DNA from: Rhodeus uyekii
Lineage: Eukaryota; Chordata; Actinopteri; Cypriniformes; Acheilognathidae
Length of the DNA: 64,000 nucleotides
Direction of reading: 5' to 3'
NCBI GenBank assembly: GCA_037043235.1
Contig: JAWRVZ010000111.1
Location: 2,189,501-2,253,500 of the forward strand
Of this stretch, positions 11,558 through 21,681 are shown one piece after another (the first letter of the stretch is position 1; each line of letters opens with the position of its first letter). The notes beneath the pieces are model-generated. The model saw nothing but the letters and a program-made list of their open reading frames with translations, searched no databases and was not told the origin of the DNA. The position numbers and the translations under genes were made by a program.

Positions 11558-12440
11558 ATTAGGAACACCTGTTCAATTTCTCATTAATGCAATTATCTAA
11601 TCAACCAATCACATGGCAGTTGCTTCAAAGCATTTAGGGGTTGGTCCTGGTCAAGACAATCTCCTGAACTCCAAATTGAATGTCAGAATGGGAAAGAAAG
11701 GTGATTTAAGCAATTTTGAGCGTGGCATGGTTGTTTGTTGCCAGACGGGCCGGTCTGAATCTGCTCAGTGACTGGGATTTTCACGCACAACCATTTCTAG
11801 GGTTTACAAAGAATGGTGTGAAAAGGGAAAAGCATCCAGTATGCGGCAGTTCTGTGGGTGAAAATGCCTTGTTGATGCTAGAGTTCAGAGGAGAATGGGC
11901 CGACTGATTCAGGCTGATAGAAGAGCAACTTTGACTGAAATAACCATTCGTTACAACCGAGGTATGCTGCAAAGCATTTGTGAAGCCACAACACGCACAA
12001 CCATGAGGTGGGTGGGCTACAACAGCAGAAGACCCCGCCGGGTAACACTCATCTCCACTACAAATAGGAAAAAGAGGCTACAATTTGCGCAAGCTCACCA
12101 AAATTGGACAGTTGAAGACTGGAAAAATGTTGCCTGGTCTCGATTTCTGTTGAGACATTCAGATGGTAGACGTAATTTGACGTAAACAGAATGAGAACAT
12201 GGATCCATCATGCCTTGTTACCACTGTGCAGGCTGGTGGGTGGTGGTGTAATGGTGTAGGGGATGTTTTCTAGGCCCCGTAGTGCCAATTGGGCATTGTT
12301 TAAATGCCACGGCCTACCTTAGCATTGTTTCTGACCATGTCCATCCCTTTATGACCACCATGTAACCATCCTCTGGTGGCTACTTCCAGCAGGATAATGC
12401 ACTATGTCACAAAGCTCGAATCATTTGAAATTGGTTTCTA
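11558..12440 (+). pseudogene. Broken Tc1-like transposase element
   Basis: From the ATG at 11688 the frame starts MGKKGDLSNFERGMVV, the N-terminus of fish Tc1-type transposases, and then shifts. The best open piece (11895-12185) encodes MGRLIQADRRATLTEI, RTTMRWVGYNSRRPRR, NRKKRLQFAQAHQNW and WSRFLLRHSDGR. The catalytic-site motif normally reads WSDESRF; here nine bases are gone, removing the first catalytic Asp. Later YFQQDNALCHKA (second Asp) is recognisable near 12390. The copy stops abruptly at about 12440, where a different repeat begins, so the last catalytic residue and the right TIR are missing. The left edge shows TTATTAGGAACACCT, typical of this family's end. Confidence 0.85.
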
Positions 12441-12595
12441 TTGCATACACTGTCAATGGAGAGACAGAAAGCTCTTAGATGTCATCAAAAATATCTTTAT
12501 TTGTTTTAAGAAGATGAATAAAAGTCTTACAGGTTTGGAATGACATGAGGGTGGGTAAATGACTTTCATTTTTGGATGAACAAACCATTTTTAAC
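12441..12595 (+). repeat. Right half of a cyprinid palindromic MITE
   Basis: GTCTTACAGGTTTGGAATGA, CATGAGGGTGGGTAAATGA and TTTTTGGATGAACAAACC match the right arm of the family seen complete at 29631-29920. It abuts the broken Tc1 copy and probably truncated it. Confidence 0.55.
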
Positions 12596-14487
12596 TCAAA
12601 ATTACTGACACAAATAGTTGACCCACCTAAAGTAATTAAACAAAAATAATTTAAAATGAACTAGTGAAAGCAAAATAAGTCCAAGACATGTTATGTTTAA
12701 CAATATAACCAAATATAATGATTTTTGATATCTATAGAATATACCTTCACAGTTTGGCAATATATTAATACAATAGCACTCCAACTTTGTCACTTTAATT
12801 CACATCCCCATAGTTTCCAGTTACCTTTTTTCAGCCACAGTTTATTTATATTCTTGTTAACACATCAGATCGTCGTAGTTGCATGGGGAGAATGACCGCC
12901 AAGGCTGCCAATGAGATGGCTGATCTGTGGGATTTAAAGCGAACACAATAGGTGTTATGTGCTGAGAATCTAATCTTGTTGCTCAAGCCAGGATTTTCTC
13001 TTCTGTGGCTTTACAGAAGGCTGGGCGTTGACTAATTTTTACACCCAAAAAATAAATAAATAAACATAAATAAAAAAATTGCACAGCCTCCTTACTAAAG
13101 CGGCCTGTGATATAATGGTCAATTTTTGGAAAATGCAGCTAAGCCTCTCACAATGTGGTGTATGACTGATTAGAATTAATCTTTCTGCCATTTTTCTGCC
13201 CCAGAAATGCTGATTGGGTATTTGCTGATGAAGCCTAGATCTAAAATAAGCTACTTAGGTCTCTTGCTCCACTGTGTCACATTCAATACATCCAATATGT
13301 CCAATTTACCCTCGATAAACAGCACACAATTTGAATAACAACATGTTCTTAAGTTATTACTGTTTGAAAAAGGGACAAATTGTGTTTTATGTCTACATGC
13401 TGTAGTCTGATTCAACTTTAGTGCTCATTGTGCACATAGTGTAGTGCACACATAGTGTTTTCTTGCTTATAAAATGCCATAATTTCACAAATGTAAGTGA
13501 TAGTGGCTTATAATGCTGAGATTAACATATCTTTAAATAGATTCCCAACATTTGTTCAAAAAAGTAAAAACAAAAAATCATGTGCATTGGTTTCACATAA
13601 AGCAATTAAGTTACAATCAACAATTTCAGCCACAATTTTTTTTAACGTTACGTTACATCCCCCCTCAGTCCTATTACAAATGTCCAAGCACTCCTTTTAC
13701 GAACACCAAATCTGAAATGTTTCCTTTAACTCATATTATTCCTCATATTAATATAATTAAACTTGCTTTTATTATGATTCACTTTTAATCTAAAACCAGT
13801 GTATGTTGTGGGTGAAAAATAGGCTTAACAAGTTGCTTCTCTGTTCACTTTTACCATCCCAATGGTGCACAAATTGTATAATTTCCAGAACAGACTGGAA
13901 GCAGGTCTATTAACAGATGTGATGGCTGATGAATGAGCGAACATAAATGAACATGACATTTAGAGAGTGCGGTAATAAAATGATGAGTGTGACTCAAACG
14001 TCAGCTGTCTGAGCAGTATCAAAATTATGTCTCCTCTGAAAGTTTCATTTCCATCAGCAGGGGTAAGGATATAACCAACAGAGCTCTGACAATCCCGTGA
14101 TCTCTTGAGGGAAAACAAGCTCACTGCAGCTTGCATTTGGAGCACCATAGTAAGATTATTAAAAGATTAGCTCTCTCTCAGATTTGTTGCAACATTCCCC
14201 ATGTTATTTGTCACTTGCAGGATACAAAAAGCCTTTTGAAATGTTAAGGAAGCTGGTTCAAACCTGAATCATATTCTGAACAGAGCAAAAATGGATAAAA
14301 TCCTGAGAAAACACTACAAGGATATAAAAATAGATTTTTTTAACATGAGTTTGCCTCTATAAAACTTGCTGCCTTTATGTTGGAGTTGGCTTGACAACTT
14401 ACTCAGAATTTGAAAATTGATAGCTAAAGCATTTCGAGTGGTTTTATGGTGTTTATAGATTGGTAAGACAAATTATATCTTGCTTGT
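12596..14487. other. No gene recognised
   Basis: AT-rich with scattered short A or T runs; open frames show no family features. Confidence 0.45.
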
Positions 14488-15490
14488 TTTGGAATCAGGC
14501 TGTGTTGTGCTGGTTTTGTTGGACCTGAGCGTGACATTTGATACCATTGACCATAACATTCTTCTTGAAGGACTTGAATGTATGTCAAAGGTATTGTATT
14601 GAAATGGTTTGCTTCTTACCTGGAGAAAAGGTACATTTAGGAAATTTTTCCTCATCACCTGAGCCTGTCTTGAGTGGTGTGCCCCAGGGATCCATTTTGG
14701 GACCTTTATTGTTTTCCCTTTATATGCTTCCCTTGGACCAAATACAACATTTCATATTACTGCAGACAATTCTCTGTGGTCCCTTCCAGTTAGGCTTGAT
14801 TTGGTGTGTCATTGAAATGAGTAAATGATATCAAGAGGTGGATGAAAAATAATTTTCTGCAGCTAAATGAAGATAAAACAGAGGTTTTAATTCCTAGTTG
14901 TCCTGTAAATTATTGGAGTGATCTTTAACTCTTCACTGCTTGTTTATGAACAAATTAGTGCTCACGATTAGATTATTGTAATTCTCTTTATTTGGGTCTC
15001 TTTATTAGCTTCAGTATCACAATCGCAAGTTGTTCAAAATGCGTCCGCAAGACTCTTGACCTGGTCTAAAAAGAGGGACCATATCTTCCCTATTTTAGCA
15101 TCCCTTCACTGGCCATTAAAGTCAGAGCTGATTTTAAAATTCTTATGTTTGTATATAAGGCATTGTTTGGTTGTGCAACAAGGTATATTATTAATCTTCT
15201 TGTGCCATACTATCCTGGGGCACAGATCTTCTAATAACTTGCCCTTAACTGTGCCACAGTGTCGCTACAAACAAAAGGGTGAATGGGCCTTTTTTGTGGC
15301 TGGGACAAAGCTTTGAAATGGTCTCCTTTATCATGTGAGGTCTGCTCCTTTAAATCTAGTCTTAAATCCTATTTAGGCTTTTAGAATCCTGTAATTGTTG
15401 TTTTTATTGTGTAGACCTGCTTTGTATACCGTACAGCACTTTGGATCAATCTATAATGTGTTTAAATGTGCTCCAAAAATAAATGTTGTT
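14488..15490 (+). pseudogene. Broken non-LTR LINE reverse transcriptase (L2/Rex-like)
   Basis: Reading the plus strand with frame changes gives VLVLLDLSVTFDTIDHNILL (14505-14565), SGVPQGSILGPLLFSLYMLP (about 14672-14732), a spoiled YADD box (HITADNSLW near 14755), LNEDKTEVLI (about 14865), RDHIFPILASLHW and PQCRYKQKGEWAF. These are the conserved reverse-transcriptase blocks in the right order. Several frameshifts and stops and the damaged YADD show it is dead. It ends near AATAAATGTTGTTGTTG. Confidence 0.85.
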
Positions 15491-17046
15491 GTTGTAAGAC
15501 TTCACTAGGGCTCCATTAACACATGCGATTTGGTCGATCCGATCCCAACAATATTAAATAGGGGTGTAAACAAGGTCCGAATTTTTTTATTTTTTATTTA
15601 TTTTTTTAAGCTTGTCCATTTTCATTCATTTTTGGAAAACACATTAGACCATATTGCATTCTGTAGCTTGTGGTCAATGTGTTTGGAAAATCTTAATTGT
15701 CACTCAATCATTGGACTTAACAACGCTTTTAACTTTGACGGTTACATGATGCTTTAAAGTTGGCATGAAATGGAAGTTACAACAGACTTTTCTTCCATAC
15801 GGTGATGAGTGAAACAGCTTAGGACACATTTACAACATTTTTCTTTGTGTTTTTTGATTACAAGACAACGCTGTCAAAACGATTCCCGTTCACACAGTTT
15901 CCCCAAAGCGATTAAAAATGCTGTATTATGCCGCCAGGCCAGCAGTTGGCGATGTCACTTTGTAAAGAAACACTAAGCACCTAAAGACTGAACAGGTGAT
16001 CTGCATGCAAATTACAACACCATTTTCAAGTCTCATTTTTGTTGTTTACAAGGAGATGATACAGGTATTGTTCTTAAAAATGTTTTCAAATGCTTGTGTT
16101 TTCAGGCCCCCAAAACTAAATGAAATTGCCAAAACATGTTACAAACTAGAGAAAATGTAGGGCATGACTTGATTTTGTCCATCAGGAATTGATTGGAGCT
16201 TTGGATTTTGTGATCTCATCTGAGTGGAGGTTTCCCCGTCCTGGCGCCAGTAAACACGTCATCAGAAAAGAGTAGAGATGTCTCTGCAAGAGGTAGGGGA
16301 AGTTATTTTGATTAAAGATTACAAGGCCCATTCATTCAAATATTAATAATGTGCACAGATAAATCAGTTGAAATGAAAACATGCCTTGAAGTTTTACTGG
16401 CACAAAATTTGGTGACAGACCATGTGTGAAATTCAGGTAGGTACTTCACTAAATAACTGAACATTCTTCTAGAATCAAGTATGTTTGGGAGAGATAGACA
16501 GGTCTGTACAGGACAGTGGCAGAATTTGTTAATATCCCAAGTTTTGTTCAGATCTATAACCGTATGAGCCATAGTATCTGTGATCTTTGCCTAGCAAGCA
16601 CTACTAATTAAAACTGACAATGGATACATAGACTTCCATTACACGCCAGCTTACAAGGTAAAGCATCTCTATTTTGTGTGGGTGAATGGCAGAATGTTCT
16701 GGGCTCGGATGTACCGAAACAGACCGTGAAACAGATGCTTGCACTTAGCATGGAGAACTATCAAACCATCTGTTCAACAGGCCTGACAACAACTTTTGTC
16801 CGCTTTTGCTGAAACACTGGCCTCTGGTGGCTCATTGCTGCATGTGCGCTATGAAGAACAGGATTTTGCACTTTTTTTTAGCCTAGTTTAATCTGAAACC
16901 TGCTTGGACTGTGCTATGAATTCTAAAGATTTGTTTTTCCTTTATCCAATTTAATTATGTTTATTTCCAAAGAATAATTGATTGTTTTGGAAAAGGGAAT
17001 TGTTGCAGTACCTAACCTCTCCACATGGGCGCGACATAACACCGAT
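15491..17046. other. No gene recognised
   Basis: AT-rich, no recognisable gene or complete transposon. Confidence 0.45.
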
Positions 17047-17130
17047 AATTAAATATGAATTGCCCGCAGTGAATTTAAAATATGATTTCCCGCAATGAAT
17101 TTAAAATATGATTTCCCGCAATGAATTTAT
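17047..17130. repeat. 26-bp tandem repeat, about 3 copies
   Basis: GAATTTAAAATATGATTTCC-CGCAAT occurs at 17071-17096 and 17097-17122, with a diverged copy before it (from 17047) and a partial copy after. Confidence 0.8.
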
Positions 17131-17752
17131 AGAACTCTATCTTCCGCTTTACTTCTTCTTTGTTACATTAGATGTGTGCATAAACCGTGATCAGAGTGTT
17201 GTTATTGTTAACTAAAACTATCAAAATACATTTAGTTAATTAAATAAGCTGAAACAAAATATAAGACGGAAAGTAAAAAAAAAAAGAAGAGCGAAATGAA
17301 TAAAATGACGAAAGAACATAACAAATTACTAAAAGTAAACTAAAATTAGAATGGACAGCTTGTTCAGAATATATAGGCTAATAGGCTAATATAAAAGCAT
17401 ACACATGCTAAAATAGCACTTGCAAATAAATTATAGTAACCATGCAACAATGATAACCTCTGATACTGTGAATCTTAGAATTAAAGTTTTTCAATTGATA
17501 ATCCGCCACTTCCTTGAAATTCGCTTAGAATTAGTGTAAGGTTGGGATGTTGTTTTGGATGGAAGATCTCCACAATGATGCAATAAGAAACAATTAGTTG
17601 CACTATGTGATCATCAGTGTGAATCTCTACTTTTTATTTACATGTGGGAAAGTAGAATTTGCAAAGTGACTGACTTTAATAACAGCAAACGGGTTTAGTG
17701 TTTGTGTTTAAACGGCACTGTCAGATTAAAGGCTCAACAACAGTAGGCCAAT

Positions 17753-17798
17753 ATGCTGTGCATCATAATGGCTCCTGTAGTGCTCTTGCTCTTGTACG
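17753..17798 (+). other. Exon-like segment encoding a signal-peptide-like start
   Basis: ATG at 17753 opens a frame reading MLCIIMAPVVLLLLY and ends exactly at a consensus donor, G|GTAAGT (17799-17804), in phase 1, the usual phase for a signal-peptide exon. The 46 bases are followed by no obvious gene. It could be a stray or decayed first exon of a secreted or receptor protein, a real micropeptide exon, or chance. I do not recognise the product. Confidence 0.25.
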
Positions 17799-18327
17799 GT
17801 AAGTCTTGAACTCAGATCTCTAGAGACTTCAGTTCATGGCTGACGGCATTACCATCACTCGATGCAGATTTATAGTCGGTGCAGTTGACAAGTTGTGACG
17901 CAAGTTGCTTACAGAGCCACTTTACACCCCTTTATCTATCACCGAGTCTAAAGCTTGACTGCATATCAAAACTAAGCTGCTAACAGCCCCTTAAATGTGA
18001 CCTTATCCCATCACATCATCTTTTGATTTGGAGACAACTTCATACACTCAGCAGTGACTCATAATGTCACTCAGAGAGATAATATAGAGTAGTGTAAGAA
18101 CAGTGGCATTTTTTTTATCAGAGCGTCACCCAAGGCCGGCTCCGACATGTTTGGCAATTGCATCCATGGCGTGCAATGCTTCTTGGCAGCCGCTCAAAAA
18201 CGGAGACGCTCCAGCTACTCTGTTGATATCCAATCAGCCGCTTACGCAAGCCACTGTGAAGTCATAACGGAGGGGCGGAGTTACCTGACTCTCAGGTCAA
18301 AATACACACTTGAGTTTTCTCTTTCAG

Positions 18328-18377
18328 TCTGCCCTGAATTTAGCACAAGAGGACATTTCATTGCTGCCAGTTGCTAA
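18328..18377 (+). other. Possible terminal exon paired with 17753-17798
   Basis: A good acceptor, TTTTCTCTTTCAG, ends at 18327. Joined in phase with the upstream segment it gives V-CPEFSTRGHFIAASC and a stop at 18375-18377, making a 31-residue predicted peptide. This is a construction from splice-site logic only. Confidence 0.15.
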
Positions 18378-18752
18378 GTTCCCTTGTGAAAATAAGAGTA
18401 CATTTGAACCCTTAGGCGCTATTCACAGTCTTTTTAACCACAAATAACATATGCTGAAACTGAAAACAAAAAGTGTTACCTTCGTCTAAATGGCATAAGA
18501 CTTTATACTTTGGAATGATAAGTGGTTGTGTTAGTGTAGAAAAAAAAGAAGTCACACCCAGTATGTTTGGGGTCTCCAGATATCAATGAGACACTATTAA
18601 AAAAAAAACATTCAGTTACAATGCAGAAAACTATGAAGAATATGAAGGGGCGATACCACAACTCTAACTCTTTGTGGTAAAAGAGTTAAAGTAATGTTAA
18701 AAAATACACTGTCATGACTTACTGAACATATTGTTTTTTTTTACAGTGCGCG

Positions 18753-18753
18753 C

Positions 18754-18809
<56 letters not shown>
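18753..18809. repeat. (GT)n(TA)n microsatellite
   Basis: GTGTGTGTGTGT passes into TATATATA for about 40 bp. Confidence 0.95.
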
Positions 18810-18811
<2 letters not shown>

Positions 18812-19177
18812 TTGAAATAATAATTGAATATTCTTTAATAGAATATACTACAGTGTGAACTGAATGTTTCAATGTAATGTATTAGTTTATTTTTTTTATC
18901 TTCAGAGTGTTTTTTTTACCAACTCCAGTAGGACTTAAGTAGATCTGTACTTAGTTGTACTTCCAAATGCATTAATGGCAATCATAATAGCTTTTCTATT
19001 GAAACTAATAAAATTGCAATTTAATACATTTAAAATATGTTAACTTTAAATGGTATATTGATTCACATACTGCAGTTAAAATTACAATTTGGACCTTACA
19101 TGTGTTAGTCAACACAGCAAAAATAACTGTACTTCCTTTAAACATGACAAAAAAAGTGTACTTGAGTGCAAGTATCA

Positions 19178-19350
19178 GTAAAGGATCAGTTACTCACCCT
19201 GAAGTTGTTCAAAACCAAATTTATTTATTTTGCTGAACCAAAAAGCTGATTTTTTTTTGGCTCATCAACTTTGTTTGTTGACCCATATTCTTCAAAATAT
19301 CTTCTTTTGTGTTCAGAAGAAATACATTTTTGGGTGAACTATCCCTTTAA
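19178..19350. mobile_element. Degraded cyprinid palindromic MITE
   Basis: Left arm AGGATCAGTTACTCACCCTG and GTTGTTCAAAACC, right arm CAAAATATCTTCTTTTGTGT and TTTTTGGGTGAACTATCCCT with TTTAA at the end. It is the same family as 29631-29920. Confidence 0.65.
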
Positions 19351-19620
19351 GTGGCCTTTTATTTAATTAAAGTATAATCTTCAAGAAGTTTTGGTATATT
19401 TTTACGAGTTGAAGTACACTACAAGTGTACATTCAAAACAATTAAGCACACTTCTTTTTCTTGAGGCTTTATTAAAAACCTTTTTACAACTTTGCTATTG
19501 AAAAAGAAATCACAAGGAATAAAACACAATGCGCTTTGCTACAATTTTCCTTCATACAAAACTAACACATTTCTATTTTTTTTCACAGAATGCACCACAA
19601 AAGTAAATAAGAGAGTAATC

Positions 19621-19626
19621 TTTATT
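19621..19626 (-). terminator. Candidate poly(A) signal AATAAA for trib1-like mRNA
   Basis: Plus-strand TTTATT equals minus-strand AATAAA, about 1.6 kb beyond the trib1-like stop. Choosing this copy over nearer ones is a guess based on typical TRIB1 3' UTR length. Confidence 0.3.
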
Positions 19627-20480
19627 CAATTTTGTTCACACACTTAACATATACATATTTACACATGCTCACTTGTACAATGAATTTTAACCGTTAACTT
19701 AACCCTCATGGTCGAGCCTTGGGGTTTGTGTCACAAATACATAATTCACAGTGCAATATGAACTCTGCGCACTCGTGTCAGCTTTCCCCATGTGCTGCAT
19801 GCATGAGACAGGCATTTTGCATACCCTCCAGCCTTTGTTTATAAAGAGCCTTTCAGAAACCATAAAGGTTGCATATCTCCATTATGCTTGGATTCAGAGG
19901 TAACGTGCAACCCTCAACACGAGGGAAGCAGAAGACAGACCTTTATAGGACACTCTACCCTTACAGTAGTGCTATTATAGAACTGTTCTCTTCACTTTAA
20001 AGCGAGAGTGAAAGATACGCATAAGTAGTCATACTGAGGTTCATAGCCCTTTCCTCTTCACTACACCAACGCCCAGCTGTTGACTCATCTTATTTCTTAC
20101 CCGCAGTATGAACTGGGCTGCCATACTGAAGTCTCGTGCTTTTATGAGGATCCCTTGGATTCAAGTAAGGAAATTGTGATTCGGAGAACTAGAGAGATCA
20201 GGGATGAAGGAACACTTCGCTTGTATCTGTCCTAAGCATCACCCTGAACATTTACTGGAAATTCAATGAATTTAAGCAGAGTTTTAAGGGTCAATAACTG
20301 ACATTTAACGTTTGAACGGCTCTTCTATACAGTGCTGATAGGTTAGGTTAACTTATAGCATATAAGAGAAAGCGCCACCTAAAATAAAATGAAGAAATTT
20401 ATCATTAACTTAATTAAAAAAATAAACAACTTTTCTAAACTACCGACATAGTTACTAATGTATAATGTTTAATTAATTTT

Positions 20481-20543
20481 TTTCTTTAAATTTTAATGAA
20501 ATTTTTTTCTTTAAATTTTAATGAAATTTTTTTCTTTAAATTT
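20481..20543. repeat. 25-bp tandem repeat, about 2.5 copies
   Basis: The 25-bp unit beginning TTTCTTTAAATTTTAATG occurs at 20481-20505, again without change at 20506-20530, and in part at 20531-20543. It lies in the AU-rich part of the presumed trib1-like 3' UTR. Confidence 0.85.
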
Positions 20544-21215
20544 TTTTTTTTATTTTATTTTAATTAATTAAAAAATTATTTTAAATGTAATTAAAATGTA
20601 TATTTAAATAACAAAATATGAATTAAAAATATTTTACTATTAATAATAATAAAGTGAATCATTTAAAATGAAAATTGTATTTAGCAAAAGCATTGACCAG
20701 GTGCTTTTCTTAAAAGTCAAACAAGTTAGAAAATATAATTGGACAGTGAATACATAGTATTGTATTTTTATTTTTAAGTGGCACTTTTAGTCCTCCATAA
20801 GTATGTAAGCGATTCCTCTAGTTTCCATGCACTTTTTGTGCTGCAGTATTCAGTGTGTGAGTCAACTTGCATGGTTCGTTTTGACAGTATAAGAGTGAAG
20901 CCACAGGACTGGCCCATAGGCCGAGGTTAGTCATCATGCTGACATTCTCACTTCTCACATTCTCTCATTATCACGTGACCCATAATGCCCGGTCTTATTC
21001 ACGTCATACAGCAATGGTTCACTAGCACCAAACGACTTTAAACACTCTGGCTGTTGTGCGCAACGTCCTTAAAGCTGACATAGACTATACAGTACTTTGA
21101 GTGAGTGTATACTTCTGAATCCATTACAAAATCTGTATAAGAAACCAAATAATAAAAAAAGAACCCACCAAGACAACGGACAGTTTTGGTCCATATTCAA
21201 GCTATATTGGTTTCC

Positions 21216-21681
21216 TCAGGAGAAAAGATCCTCACCCTGCTCCATTTCTATCTGGGGCACTGTCTGCTCTCTGAGGTTAACTTCCTGTTCTGCATTTCCT
21301 GAGTCCAGCGTTTTGCCGTGGAACCACGGGTGAATGAGGACCTCTGCGGTGGTCAGTCTCTCGCCGGGGTCCTTTCTGAGCAGACTGCGAAGTAGGCAGC
21401 GTGCCCTTAAAGACAGTCCATCAGGAAGGCAATAGGTGCCCCGTCGAATCTTAGAGAACAGGGTTGCGGGGTCCGGGTCGTGGAAAGGGTAGCGTCCCAC
21501 CAAAATTGTGTACAGCATGACGCCGAGGCTCCATGCGTCCGCTTGCTTGCCTGAGTAACACCCGCTGCCGTTTAAAATCTCCGGACTCACGTACGCAGGG
21601 CAGCCGTGCGTGTCGAACATCGAGTCGTCCTCTCCGTAGAGAATGTGGCAGTCCTCCAGACCCTCTAATTTCAAATGGGTC
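21216..21681 (-). CDS. trib1: trib1-like coding exon 3 (residues 192-346) with stop
   Basis: The acceptor reads ttgttttag|GACCCATTTG. The open frame continues upstream of any start-like codon to this acceptor, so the exon is internal to the gene and not a separate gene. It encodes the pseudokinase C-lobe (AYVSPEIL, WSLGVMLYTILVGRYPFHD, SKIRRG, HPWF) and the acidic tail with EQTVPQ. The stop is at 21216-21218. Confidence 0.93.

Larger units (their letters stand above)
19621..21215 (-). other. Probable trib1-like 3' UTR
   Basis: This is the stretch directly downstream of the stop. It is AT-rich, with a very AU-rich block at 20390-20680 in transcript sense, as expected for an unstable early-response mRNA. 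The farthest clear AATAAA on the minus strand (plus TTTATT at 19621-19626) is proposed as its poly(A) signal. Other AATAAA copies near 20551 and 20767 could give shorter ends. The extent is inferred; no transcript evidence is available here. Confidence 0.45.
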
